A stretch of 64,000 bases of DNA, taken from NCBI RefSeq assembly GCF_000373565.1, contig NZ_KB891797.1, forward strand, positions 124,001-188,000, read 5' to 3'. The position numbers and the translations under genes were made by a program. Positions 25,491 through 34,823 of the stretch are shown here, piece by piece; the first letter of the stretch is position 1, and every line of letters begins with the position of its first letter. The stretch is from Streptomyces sp. HmicA12 (GTDB lineage: Bacteria > Actinomycetota > Actinomycetes > Streptomycetales > Streptomycetaceae). Under the pieces are notes generated by a model, which was not told where the DNA came from, ran no database searches, and was given only the letters and a program-made list of their open reading frames with translations.

Positions 25491-27485
25491 TCAGTCCTTG
25501 TGCCTGCGGACCGCCGAGAGGATCAGCGCGCCGAGTCCGCACAGGGACACGGCGAGCCCGCCGTACAGCAGGGTGGGGGTGTCCGTGCCGGTCTCGGCCA
25601 GCTCGGGGCCCTGCGGGTGGTGCGGCCGGGGCTGGGGAGGCGTGGGCCGGGCCTGGACGCGGCCCACGGTGAAGGTGAGCGTGCACCGCGGGGCGGTGCT
25701 GCCCGCCGCGCAGACGCTGTTCGGGATCACCAGTGTGCGCACGACCTTCTCGCCGGGGGTGTTCGGCACCTTGAAGTGCAGCGGCACCTTGACCTGGCCG
25801 CCGGGCGGGACCGTGATGTGGTGGGTGCCGTCGTCGTCCTTGACGACCGTCTCCTGTGGGACGGAGGCCGGGTTGCGGATGACGACGGGGACGAGGAGGT
25901 CGCCCGGCTTCGGGTTGTCCGGCAGGTCGGGGACGGTGACGTCCAGCGGCGGCGTCGGCTCCGGCTCCTCGATGGTGGGGGCGGCACCGCAGCTCGGGTC
26001 GGTGGAGCCGTCGTCGCAGTTGGTGCGCGGGGTGTCGGCGATCACGTTGTTGGTGAGCCTGCCGTCACCGTCGACCGGGTCGTGGACGGTGACGCTGTAG
26101 GTGATGGTCGCCGTCCGCCCTTCGGGCACGCTGCCGGTCCAGCTCAGCCGGGGCCGGTCGTACGTGACGGTGCCGATGTTCGCGCTGGCGTCGTTGTTGT
26201 ACGTCGCGTCGTCGAGCAGGTCGGACAGGTCGTCGGCGAACTTGGCGCCCGGGTAGTCGACGCCGCCGATGTTCTTGGCCGTGACCGTGTACGTCACCTT
26301 GTCGCCCGGCCGCACCGTCTTCGGTGACGCGGTCTTGCTGACCTCCAGGTCGGGCACCGGCACCGAGAACGCCAGCGCCGACGGCACGTACGTGTCGCCC
26401 CGCGTGCGGAAGGTCAGGTCGGCGGAGGTCGCGCCCTCCGGGATGACACTGGAGGGGATCGTCGCGGTCTTCGCGTCGATGCTGAAGTTGTTGCCCTCGC
26501 ACGGGTCGAGGCAGCCCTCGGCGCGGCTGTTGAAGAAGTTGTTGGTGCCGCCGCCGCTGTCCGGGTCGGAGATGCGCGTCCCGTTGACCAGGAACGCGTC
26601 ACCGGTCACGTTCGCGTCGCCCTCGTACGCGGTGACGCTCGCCCGCACGTCCTTGTTGCCCGCGCGGTAGAAGCCGTCGATGCCGATCGTGGTGTCCGGG
26701 TCCTTGGACTGCTGGACCACGTGGCCGCCGTAGATGTACACGTTGCGGCGGGTGGGCGCGTACTGCTCGTTGGGGCCGTCGTACTGGTAGACGACGGTCA
26801 GCGACCAGCCGCCGACGCAGCCCTTGCCGGTCGGGGCCCAGATGTCGCCGACCGCGACGGGCACCGGGGTGCCGGTGGTGACGCCCGCGAACAGCGCGGT
26901 GATGTCGGACTCGGCGGTGTAGTAGTGCGGGCCGCCGACGGCGGCGGGGGTGCGCACCGCGTTCTGCACGGTGGCCCGGGTCTCGGCGCCGCCGCCGACC
27001 CTGACCAGCGGCCGGGTGTCCAGCGGGCCGCTGTCGGTGGGCGAGGTGGCGAGGCCCGCGGTGTCGCAGCGCGCGATCTGGTTGTTGCCCAGCTTGTACG
27101 TGCCGTCGTTGCCGCCCCAGAACAGGCGGGCGTAGGCGACGGTGGCGCCGGGCGGGATCGTCACCTGGCCGGTGGAGGAGTTCAGGACCCCGGTGCCGAA
27201 GCCGGCGGTGTCCGTGTACTGCATGTCGAACTGGTTGTTGTTCTCGGTCGTCGTGCCCGCCTGCGCGGCCAGGCAGCGCGCCGCGTCGTCGGCGGGCGTG
27301 GACGGGCACTGCATCACGGTGTTGCCCAGCGTGAGGAAGTCGCCGTAGACGGCCTCGTCGTAGCGCTGGGCGAACGGTTCGACCACGACCGCGGACGCGG
27401 GAACGGCCGCGGCGACGAGCGTCGCGGCGGCCGCTGCTGAGGCGGCCAGCGCCGCCAGGGTGCTCTGTACCTGTCTCAGCCACAT
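25491..27485 (-). CDS. Sortase-anchored surface protein with DUF11-type repeat
   Basis: ATG 27485 gives 664 residues (TTG 27494 possible). A signal peptide ends near VPASA (about residue 31). A large beta-rich N-terminal region contains DUF3344-like features and several cysteine pairs, then a DUF11-type domain (SKTASPKTVRPGDKVTYTVT, about 400-500) and a Pro-rich stalk. The C-terminus has LAETG at 629-633, a hydrophobic helix and the basic tail VRRHKD, the LAXTG class E sortase signal used in Streptomyces. It is likely covalently wall-attached. No sortase gene is nearby. Confidence 0.86.
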   Translation of the reverse strand: MWLRQVQSTLAALAASAAAAATLVAAAVPASAVVVEPFAQRYDEAVYGDFLTLGNTVMQCPSTPADDAARCLAAQAGTTTENNNQFDMQYTDTAGFGTGVLNSSTGQVTIPPGATVAYARLFWGGNDGTYKLGNNQIARCDTAGLATSPTDSGPLDTRPLVRVGGGAETRATVQNAVRTPAAVGGPHYYTAESDITALFAGVTTGTPVPVAVGDIWAPTGKGCVGGWSLTVVYQYDGPNEQYAPTRRNVYIYGGHVVQQSKDPDTTIGIDGFYRAGNKDVRASVTAYEGDANVTGDAFLVNGTRISDPDSGGGTNNFFNSRAEGCLDPCEGNNFSIDAKTATIPSSVIPEGATSADLTFRTRGDTYVPSALAFSVPVPDLEVSKTASPKTVRPGDKVTYTVTAKNIGGVDYPGAKFADDLSDLLDDATYNNDASANIGTVTYDRPRLSWTGSVPEGRTATITYSVTVHDPVDGDGRLTNNVIADTPRTNCDDGSTDPSCGAAPTIEEPEPTPPLDVTVPDLPDNPKPGDLLVPVVIRNPASVPQETVVKDDDGTHHITVPPGGQVKVPLHFKVPNTPGEKVVRTLVIPNSVCAAGSTAPRCTLTFTVGRVQARPTPPQPRPHHPQGPELAETGTDTPTLLYGGLAVSLCGLGALILSAVRRHKD

Positions 27486-27523
27486 AAAGGGCAATGTAGG
27501 GAAAAGAGCCTATTATCCCGTGA

Positions 27524-28519
27524 TTAAGCCACGCGACGCTCCGCATACTCACTGATTTCGGTCATCGGCTGCCGCTCCTCGGTGTCCACCGAGTGCACCC
27601 GCGGCTCGAAGCCGTCGGGGCCGCGCTCGAACTGGGTGAGCACCGGCCGCACCATGTGTCCGCGCGCCAGCCGCAGCTGGGCCGTGCGGTAGATCGCCGC
27701 GGCCATCCGCCCGAGCGCCTGCCCGTCCTGGTGCCGGTGGATCCTGACCCCCACGTCGACCTGGGCGAGCGCGTCCAGGCCCACGGTGTGCAGCGCGTCG
27801 ACGAGCAGCCCGAGCTCCACCCCGTACCCGACGGGGAACGGCAGCTGTTCCAGCAGCGACCTGCGGGCCGCGTACTCGCCGCCCAACGGCTGGACGAATC
27901 CGGCCAGTTGGGGCCAGTGCAGATTGAGGATCGGGCGCGCCATCAGCTCGGTGACCCGGCCGCCCTGGCCCGCCGCGCCGGCCAGCGGGCGGTCGTACAT
28001 CGCCTTCACGAAGTCCACGCCCGGGTCGGTGAGCAGCGGCCCGACGATCCCGGAGACGAAGTCCGCCGAGAACTCCTTCAGATCGGCGTCGACGAAACAC
28101 ACGATGTCGCCGGACGTGACCAGAAGGGAACGCCACAGCACCTCGCCCTTGCCGGGGCGGGCCGCGATCCGCGGCAGGATCGCGTCCCGGTGCTCGACGC
28201 GCGCGCCGGCCGCCGCCGCGACCTCGGACGTACGGTCCGTGGAGCCGGAATCGACGACCACGACCTCGTCGACCAGCGGCGTCGGGCCCGTCATCAGCTC
28301 ACGCCGGATGATCGCGACGATCTCCCCGACCGTCTCCTCCTCGTTGAGTGCGGGCAGCACGACGCTCACCGTCTGGCCGGTGGCGCGTTTCGCGGCGGTC
28401 AGCTGGTGCAGCGGGCGGTCGGTCACGGACCAGGAGCGCCTGCTCAGCCAGCGCTCGACTTCTTCCAGCACGTTGCGCGGCTCCTCACGGTGCGGGGGGA
28501 TACGGGGGATGTGATCCAT
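27524..28519 (-). CDS. gpgS: Glucosyl-3-phosphoglycerate synthase
   Basis: 331 residues from ATG 28519. A GT-A (GT81-like) fold is visible: SVVLPALNEEETVGEIVAII, VVVDSGSTDRTSEVAA, and the metal motif DIVCFVDADLKEF. Later GYGVELGLLVD and HRHQDGQALGRMA match the substrate loop of mycobacterial GpgS. It joins UDP-glucose and 3-phosphoglycerate to give glucosyl-3-phosphoglycerate, precursor of glucosylglycerate and of methylglucose polysaccharide primers. The matching phosphatase GpgP is not evident here. It follows divergent from the thrC riboswitch region. Confidence 0.87.
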   Translation of the reverse strand: MDHIPRIPPHREEPRNVLEEVERWLSRRSWSVTDRPLHQLTAAKRATGQTVSVVLPALNEEETVGEIVAIIRRELMTGPTPLVDEVVVVDSGSTDRTSEVAAAAGARVEHRDAILPRIAARPGKGEVLWRSLLVTSGDIVCFVDADLKEFSADFVSGIVGPLLTDPGVDFVKAMYDRPLAGAAGQGGRVTELMARPILNLHWPQLAGFVQPLGGEYAARRSLLEQLPFPVGYGVELGLLVDALHTVGLDALAQVDVGVRIHRHQDGQALGRMAAAIYRTAQLRLARGHMVRPVLTQFERGPDGFEPRVHSVDTEERQPMTEISEYAERRVA

Positions 28520-28664
28520 CTCGCGGTTCGGACGACTATCTCAAGGGTCCACCCCTTCAGTTACAGTCTTGAACAGGGTCGGTGACCATCGCATGTCGGG
28601 GTCCCCGTCGCCCGTACCGCGCCTTACCGCGAGGTAACAATCGCAGTGCCACAACCGAATACCG

Positions 28665-28816
28665 CTCATCCAGAGGGGCAGAGGGATACGGCCCGTTGAA
28701 GCCCCGGCAACCCTCCAGCCGGTCTCGTAAGACGCTCACCGTCGACGTCGCGAGGCTCCCGGCTCGGGAAGGTGCCAATTCCGTCTCGTGGCGAGATGCG
28801 TCGCGAGGAAGATGAG
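28665..28816 (+). promoter_or_regulatory. SAM riboswitch (S-box type) controlling thrC-cysO
   Basis: P1 pairs CTCATC (28665-28670) with GATGAG (28811-28816). The conserved core is present: AGAGGGGCAGAGGGATACGG from 28672, then GCCCGTTGAAGCCCCGGCAA and CC, and GGTGCCAATTCC at 28771-28782. The P3 arm is longer than in typical S-boxes. The 3' P1 strand overlaps the purine-rich GAGGAGA that could serve as Shine-Dalgarno, and no terminator hairpin is evident before the gene, so control is probably translational. Class SAM-I is most likely; SAM-IV shares the core and is not excluded. Confidence 0.9.
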
Positions 28817-28835
28817 GAGAAAGGGCCTCGCCTCC

Positions 28836-30137
28836 ATGGCTGCACAGACTTTTGCCACCGACACCCCCGCCACCACCACGGTGGACCTCGGCCCCGCGTC
28901 CGGCCTCTCCTGCCGTGAGTGCGGCGCGAAGTTCGAGCTCGGACCGATCTTCGCCTGCGTCGAGTGTTTCGGGCCTCTGGAAGTCGCGTACGACCTTCCC
29001 GTCGGCGACCCCGAGGCGCTCCGCAAGCAGATCGAGGCGGGCCCGGCCAACATCTGGCGCTACGCCCCCCTCCTGCCGGTCCCGGCCGACGTCGCCGAGA
29101 AGCCGAACCTGAACCCGGGCTGGACCAAGCTGGTCAAGGCCGACAACCTCGCCCGTGAACTCGGCGTCGAGCAGGGCAAGTTGTTCGTCAAGGACGACTC
29201 CGGCAACCCCACGCACTCCTTCAAGGACCGCGTCGTCGCGCAGGCCATCGAGGCCGCCCGCGCCTTCGGCTTCACCACGCTCTCCTGCTCCTCCACCGGC
29301 AACCTGGCGGGCGCCGTCGGCGCCGCCGCCGCCCGCGCCGGCTTCCGCTCCTGCGTGTTCATCCCGCACGACCTGGAGCAGGGCAAGGTCGTCATGGCCG
29401 GTGTCTACGGCGGTGACCTCGTCGCCATCGAGGGCAACTACGACGACGTGAACCGCTTCTGCTCCGAGCTCATCGGCGACCCGCTGGGCGAGGGCTGGGG
29501 CTTCGTGAACGTGAACCTGCGCCCGTACTACGGCGAGGGCTCCAAGACGCTGGCGTACGAGATCTGCGAGCAGCTCGGCTGGCGGCTCCCGGACCAGCTG
29601 GTCATCCCGATCGCGTCCGGCTCCCAGTTCACGAAGATCGACAAGGGTCTCAAGGAGCTCATCGCGCTCGGCCTCGTCGAGGACAAGCCGTACAAGCTCT
29701 TCGGCGCCCAGGCCGAGGGCTGCTCCCCGGTCTCGGTCGCGTACAAGGCCGGCCAGGACGTCGTGCGTCCGCAGAAGCCGGACACGATCGCCAAGTCCCT
29801 CGCCATCGGCAACCCGGCCGACGGGCCCTACGTCCTCGACATCGCGCGCCGCACCGGCGGCGCGGTGGAGGACGTCAACGACGAGCAGGTCGTCGACGCG
29901 ATCAAGCTGCTCGCGCAGACGGAGGGCATCTTCGCGGAGACGGCGGGCGGCGTGACGCTCGGCGTCACCAAGAAGCTCATCGAGGCGGGCCTCATCGACC
30001 CGTCGCTGACCACCGTCGTCCTGAACACCGGGGACGGGCTCAAGACGCTCGACGCCGTTGCCGATTCCTCGCAGGCGACCGCGACGATCCGGCCGAGCCT
30101 CGACGCGTTCCGCGACGCCGGTCTCGCCGCCCACTGA
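28836..30137 (+). CDS. thrC: Threonine synthase
   Basis: ATG 28836 gives 433 residues; ATG 28812 lies inside the riboswitch P1 stem and is an alternative. A short zinc-ribbon-like head (LSCRECGAKFELGPIFACVE) precedes the PLP fold. The Schiff-base lysine is Lys130 in GNPTHSFKDRVV, followed by the phosphate loop SSTGNLAGAVGAA. It converts O-phosphohomoserine to threonine, competing with methionine synthesis for the same precursor. It is followed 35 bp later by cysO, and a SAM riboswitch governs the pair. Confidence 0.92.
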   Translation: MAAQTFATDTPATTTVDLGPASGLSCRECGAKFELGPIFACVECFGPLEVAYDLPVGDPEALRKQIEAGPANIWRYAPLLPVPADVAEKPNLNPGWTKLVKADNLARELGVEQGKLFVKDDSGNPTHSFKDRVVAQAIEAARAFGFTTLSCSSTGNLAGAVGAAAARAGFRSCVFIPHDLEQGKVVMAGVYGGDLVAIEGNYDDVNRFCSELIGDPLGEGWGFVNVNLRPYYGEGSKTLAYEICEQLGWRLPDQLVIPIASGSQFTKIDKGLKELIALGLVEDKPYKLFGAQAEGCSPVSVAYKAGQDVVRPQKPDTIAKSLAIGNPADGPYVLDIARRTGGAVEDVNDEQVVDAIKLLAQTEGIFAETAGGVTLGVTKKLIEAGLIDPSLTTVVLNTGDGLKTLDAVADSSQATATIRPSLDAFRDAGLAAH

Positions 30138-30172
30138 GCCAACCGAACCTGTAGCACCGGGAGTCACCCACC

Positions 30173-30448
30173 ATGAGCGTCACCGTCCGCATCCCCACCA
30201 TCCTCCGCACCTACACCGGCGGCCGGGCCGAGGTCCCCGCCGAGGGCGCCACCCTCGCCGACGTCATCGCCGACCTGGAGCAGAACCACACCGGGATCGC
30301 CGCCCGCGTCCTGGACGACCAGGGCAAGCTGCGCCGCTTCGTCAACGTGTACGTGAACGACGACGACGTCCGCTTCGAGCAGGGCCTGGAGACGGCGACG
30401 CCGGACGGCGCCGGGGTCTCGATCATTCCCGCCGTCGCCGGCGGCTGA
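30173..30448 (+). CDS. cysO: Ubiquitin-like sulfur carrier protein (MoaD/ThiS family, CysO-like)
   Basis: 91 residues from ATG 30173 (GGGAG about 10 bp upstream). The beta-grasp fold ends in the reactive diglycine PAVAGG. The body closely follows mycobacterial CysO: VRIPTILRTYTGG, LRRFVNVYVNDDDVRFEQGL and GVSIIPAVAGG. CysO is thiocarboxylated at its C-terminus and donates sulfur to O-phosphoserine through CysM for cysteine formation. cysM and mec are not adjacent here. Short spacing from thrC indicates co-transcription under the SAM riboswitch. Confidence 0.87.
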   Translation: MSVTVRIPTILRTYTGGRAEVPAEGATLADVIADLEQNHTGIAARVLDDQGKLRRFVNVYVNDDDVRFEQGLETATPDGAGVSIIPAVAGG

Positions 30449-30487
30449 TCTTTCGGCGATCTTTCGCCGTTCTCCTCAGAGTCACGT

Positions 30488-30526
30488 GAATTGCCCCCTC
30501 CGCGAGAGAAGCGGAGGGGGCAATTC
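30488..30526 (+). terminator. Terminator of thrC-cysO
   Basis: 16-bp perfect inverted repeat (GAATTGCCCCCTCCGC at 30488-30503, complement at 30511-30526) with a 7-nt loop, 40 bp after the cysO stop. Confidence 0.85.
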
Positions 30527-30891
30527 TGCATGGTTGAGCGCGGTACAGTTGGGGAAGCTGGTTCGGTCCCGAAGGTGGCGCATGACAGGCGCATATGAGT
30601 TCTCTCCCGGGGGCCGACAAGAAGCAGCCAAAGTACTCCGCCCTTTCAGGCCCTTTATGGCATTTGCACGGCCCGACTTGCCCTGAGATCCGTCGAGTTG
30701 GACCGTTTTCCGCGATCACGCGTGCCCAGAATTCTCGTCCGACTGACCTGTTGCAGACGGCAGTTGGGCAGATACATTCAGCCGCGGTCGACGCGTTCCG
30801 GCGCACACCCCCATATCCCATGGGGCGTGAGGTCTGACCCGGGTCCGCGAAGTGCGGTCCTGCGCAAGGGCCAGTAATAGGGGAGTTAGGC
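30527..30891 (+). promoter_or_regulatory. Long non-coding leader of the cold-shock gene with a candidate promoter
   Basis: 365 bp without a convincing gene. TTGCAG (30751-30756), a 16-bp spacer and TACATT (30773-30778) form a plausible vegetative promoter, giving a leader of about 105 nt. Cold-shock genes often carry long structured 5' leaders. This region is also noticeably less GC-rich than its surroundings. An open frame at 30595-30837 has no codon bias and is not called. Confidence 0.4.
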
Positions 30892-31098
30892 ATGGCTCAG
30901 GGCACCGTCAAGTGGTTCAACGCGGAGAAGGGGTACGGCTTCATCGCGGTCGACGGTGGTGCGGATGTTTTCGTCCACTACAGCGCGATTCAGATGGACG
31001 GCTACCGCACCCTCGAAGAGGGTCAGCGAGTTGAATTCGAAATCTCGCAGGGCCAGAAGGGGCCGCAGGCCGACATGGTCCGCCTGGCCGCCGGCTGA
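30892..31098 (+). CDS. Cold-shock protein (CspA/ScoF family)
   Basis: 68 residues from ATG 30892 with GGGGAG upstream. A single OB-fold cold-shock domain: [20 protein letters not shown] carries RNP1 (KGYGFI) and DVFVHYSAI carries RNP2. It binds single-stranded RNA and DNA as an RNA chaperone. Position directly upstream of groEL2 matches the conserved scoF-groEL2 order of S. coelicolor. A hairpin terminator follows. Confidence 0.94.
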   Translation: MAQGTVKWFNAEKGYGFIAVDGGADVFVHYSAIQMDGYRTLEEGQRVEFEISQGQKGPQADMVRLAAG

Positions 31099-31138
31099 GC
31101 GCGCGACTGACTGCAGCACGCAAGCTTCGTACGTCCAT

Positions 31139-31177
31139 GAAGGGCCCGTCCCCCGGTTCGCCGGGGACGGGCCCTTC
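31139..31177 (+). terminator. Terminator of the cold-shock gene
   Basis: GAAGGGCCCGTCCCC... stem (31139-31156) pairs with CCGGGGACGGGCCCTTC (31161-31177) around a TTCG tetraloop; one bulged C. Confidence 0.82.
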
Positions 31178-31213
31178 GTGCTGCGCGCGCCCCCGCCCGA
31201 TCTGTGGTAGCCG

Positions 31214-31276
31214 CTTGCACTCGCATGGGTCGAGTGCTAATCATTGGGCTTAGCACTCTCCGAGTGAGAGTGACAG
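31214..31276 (+). promoter_or_regulatory. Tandem CIRCE elements (HrcA operators) overlapping the groEL2 promoter
   Basis: First CIRCE at 31214-31240 (CTTGCACTC-N9-GAGTGCTAA; consensus TTAGCACTC-N9-GAGTGCTAA). Second at 31250-31276 (TTAGCACTC-N9-GAGTGACAG), with a perfect left half and degenerate right half. The inner halves form GAGTGCTAA-N9-TTAGCACTC, a perfect inverted-order palindrome. A vegetative promoter TTGCAC (31215-31220), 17 bp, TAATCA (31238-31243) runs through the first element. HrcA is therefore expected to repress groEL2. Confidence 0.9.
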
Positions 31277-31296
31277 AACTTGGATCGGGTCGGTGA

Positions 31297-33030
<1,734 letters not shown>

Positions 33031-33065
33031 GCCGGTCCCTGACCTGGTTCGGCCAGTCTGTACGT

Positions 33066-33110
33066 CCCGAGGGCGGCATCTCCTCTTCACGAGGGGGTGC
33101 CGCCCTCGGG
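33066..33110. terminator. Terminator of groEL2
   Basis: 13-bp stem (33066-33078 with 33098-33110) around a 19-nt partially paired loop. It lies 5 bp before the end of the convergent toxin remnant and can serve both directions. Confidence 0.8.
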
Positions 33111-33114
33111 CGTT

Positions 33115-33180
33115 TCATCGTTCGTAGTGGTAGCGGCAGGCCGCGATGCGGACCTCGTCCTCGTCCCGGACGGGCTTCAC
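33115..33180 (-). pseudogene. Remnant of a Txe/YoeB-type toxin gene
   Basis: A 21-codon frame VKPVRDEDEVRIAACRYHYER begins with a GTG that overlaps the antitoxin stop (GTGA), the usual antitoxin-toxin junction. The residues after the first correspond to the C-terminal strand of Txe/YoeB RNases, which ends in a conserved (A/C)RYHY with the catalytic His and Tyr. Roughly the first 60 to 65 residues of the toxin are missing, so an internal deletion seems to have joined the start codon to the 3' end. No RNase activity is expected. Confidence 0.75.
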
Positions 33181-33428
33181 TCGACGAGCTCCCTGACCGT
33201 ACCGTCGCCGTTCTCCAGGTTCTCGATGGCCTGCAGGATGCGCCGCGCGTTCTCCGGGCTGCGCAGCAGGTACGCCGTCTCCTTCAGAGACTCGTACTCG
33301 GCGAGCGCCACGATCACGACCGGCTCGCGGCCCGCGCGGGTCACGATCACTTCTTCGCGGTCGTCGACGACGGCGTTGAGCGTTTCCGCGTACTTCGCCC
33401 GGGACTCGGTGTAGGTCATGGTGCGCAT
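33177..33428 (-). CDS. Phd/YefM-type antitoxin
   Basis: 83 residues from ATG 33428, with GAGGAGG 5 bp upstream. The N-terminal Phd/YefM fold is complete: YTESRAKYAETLNAVVDDRE then VIVTRAGREPVVIVALAEYE. The C-terminal helix (LRSPENARRILQAIENLENG) is the part that normally wraps the toxin. The partner toxin is deleted to a stub, so this is an orphan antitoxin that may persist as a DNA-binding autorepressor or as cross-protection against other YoeB toxins. Confidence 0.88.
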   Translation of the reverse strand: MRTMTYTESRAKYAETLNAVVDDREEVIVTRAGREPVVIVALAEYESLKETAYLLRSPENARRILQAIENLENGDGTVRELVE

Positions 33429-33539
33429 TGCGGCCTCCTCGGAGCCTGTGCAGAAAGTCTCTTGCCTCCATGATCACCGCGGGTTACTGTCCCCGGGCGC
33501 GTACTGGGGAGTAGTGCGCAATCACGGCAGGTGGGGGAC

Positions 33540-34823
33540 ATGACCGACAGCAGTGGTGTGCCGGAGAAGAGCATGAACGCGGTGGGGCAGGCCATTTCGG
33601 CCGTGGCCCTCGTGGGGGCGCTCGCCGTCGGGTTCTGGGCGATCTCGGACCTGTCGGCGTCGGACGAGGCCGACGAGCCCAAGGCGGCGGCCTGCTCGGG
33701 CGGTGCGGCGGAGAAGGGCGACAAGGCGGCCGGGCGGGTCTACGGGGCCCAGTTGTGCAAGGCGCTGAACCAGCGCGAGCTCGCGACGTGGCTGGGGACG
33801 CCGGGCGAGATCCCCAAGAGCGCGAGCGGCAGCGGCGACGGGTCGATCGGCTCGGGCAGCGACAAGATCCCGTACCGGGCGGCGCGGATCGAGTTCGAGA
33901 CGTACACGGTGACGCTCTCGGCGACGTACGACAAGCTGCCGGTGGACGAGGAGACCGTGGCGTTCCTCGGCCGCGACGTGCACGCCCAGAAGGTGCTGCG
34001 CCGCCCCGGGGTCTTCTACTCGACGCAGACCCTGGGCATCCGCTTCCGCCTCGGCGGTTCGGACGCCGAGAGCACGCAGGGGGTACCCGCCGAGGCGCTC
34101 GTCGTGGCGTTCGACCCGAAGAACCGCGGCGGCTCCTACGAGCTGGTGGTGTGGCGCAACGCCGGCGGGTATCCGGACCGGACCGTGCTCCTGGACGTCG
34201 CGAAGCACGTCCTCCCGGTCATCCCCGGCTTCGACTCAGGTGGGAGGACGCGGGCTTCACGGCACGTCTCAGGACGCGCCTTCCTCGTAGCTCTGCCACG
34301 CGTCGCGGCCCGCCCGGGAGGCGCTCGTCGCCGCCGTCTGGGCCTGCCGCAGGGCGCGGTGCGCCAGCTCGGCGGGCGGCACCTCCCAGCTGCCGGTCCA
34401 GCTGCGGCCCGCGCGGGCCAGCTCGTAGACGAGGACACCGACGCCGGCCGCGGCGACGAGCATGCCGACGCCGGTCAGCCCGGCACCGGTGGCCAGGCGC
34501 CGCTGGTCGGGGCGGAACTCGGTCCAGGAGATCTTGGAAAGGGTGCTGTCAGCCATGGGGCCAGGATGCGGGGTACCGGGCGCGGGCGCATGTGGAGCGG
34601 TTACCGCGCGGGCGCCGCGGTCGTTGTATCAGGCATGAGGATGAGCGGGAGTGTGCGCGTGGTGGCGGTGGCCCTGGTGGCGGCCGCGGCCCTGGCGGGT
34701 GTGGGTGCCTCCGGGGCGTGGGCGGCGGAGCCGGTGCCGCCGGGCCGCTCGGGGACCGTGGTGCCGCCGCACGAGCGGGCGGCGGCGCTCGGCAGGCTCG
34801 ACCGGGTGTACTGGGACGGGTAG
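33540..34823 (+). CDS. DUF6215-like membrane-anchored protein with a lost stop codon
   Basis: ATG 33540 follows GGTGGGGG. Residues 1-235 look like a genuine protein: a transmembrane helix (AISAVALVGALAVGFWAISD), an Asp/Ala-rich spacer, then a domain resembling DUF6215 (RIEFETYTVTLSATYDKLPV, GIRFRLGG, LVVWRNAGGYPD, HVLPVIPGFDSGG). The frame then continues without a stop for about 580 bp, running antisense through the gene at 34269-34556 and joining in phase the secreted protein at 34635-34823. The true end is probably near 34240-34290; a shift into another frame would meet TAG at 34288-34290. Confidence 0.55.
   Translation: MTDSSGVPEKSMNAVGQAISAVALVGALAVGFWAISDLSASDEADEPKAAACSGGAAEKGDKAAGRVYGAQLCKALNQRELATWLGTPGEIPKSASGSGDGSIGSGSDKIPYRAARIEFETYTVTLSATYDKLPVDEETVAFLGRDVHAQKVLRRPGVFYSTQTLGIRFRLGGSDAESTQGVPAEALVVAFDPKNRGGSYELVVWRNAGGYPDRTVLLDVAKHVLPVIPGFDSGGRTRASRHVSGRAFLVALPRVAARPGGARRRRLGLPQGAVRQLGGRHLPAAGPAAARAGQLVDEDTDAGRGDEHADAGQPGTGGQAPLVGAELGPGDLGKGAVSHGARMRGTGRGRMWSGYRAGAAVVVSGMRMSGSVRVVAVALVAAAALAGVGASGAWAAEPVPPGRSGTVVPPHERAAALGRLDRVYWDG
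34269..34556 (-). CDS. Small single-pass membrane protein, 95 aa
   Basis: ATG 34556 (MADSTLSKISWTEFRPDQRR). One transmembrane helix, GAGLTGVGMLVAAAGVGVLV, follows a short cytoplasmic head; the tail RALRQAQTAATSASRAGRDA is polar and alanine-rich. No family is recognised. It is antisense to the 3' extension of the DUF6215-like frame. Its composition is coherent and it looks more gene-like than the opposing strand. Confidence 0.6.
   Translation of the reverse strand: MADSTLSKISWTEFRPDQRRLATGAGLTGVGMLVAAAGVGVLVYELARAGRSWTGSWEVPPAELAHRALRQAQTAATSASRAGRDAWQSYEEGAS
34635..34823 (+). CDS. Small secreted protein, 62 aa
   Basis: ATG 34635 (or 34641) opens a short protein with a clear signal peptide, RVVAVALVAAAALAGVGASG AWA, and a mature part of about 35 residues (AEPVPPGRSGTVVPPHERAA then ALGRLDRVYWDG). 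It is in the same frame as the DUF6215-like gene, which has no stop before it. No function can be assigned. The RVYWDG ending suggests a peptide kept intact rather than random sequence. Confidence 0.5.
   Translation: MRMSGSVRVVAVALVAAAALAGVGASGAWAAEPVPPGRSGTVVPPHERAAALGRLDRVYWDG

Noticed and set aside
30595..30837. 80-codon plus-strand frame in the cold-shock leader
   Set aside because: No codon bias, no ribosome-binding site, low local GC; better read as leader sequence.
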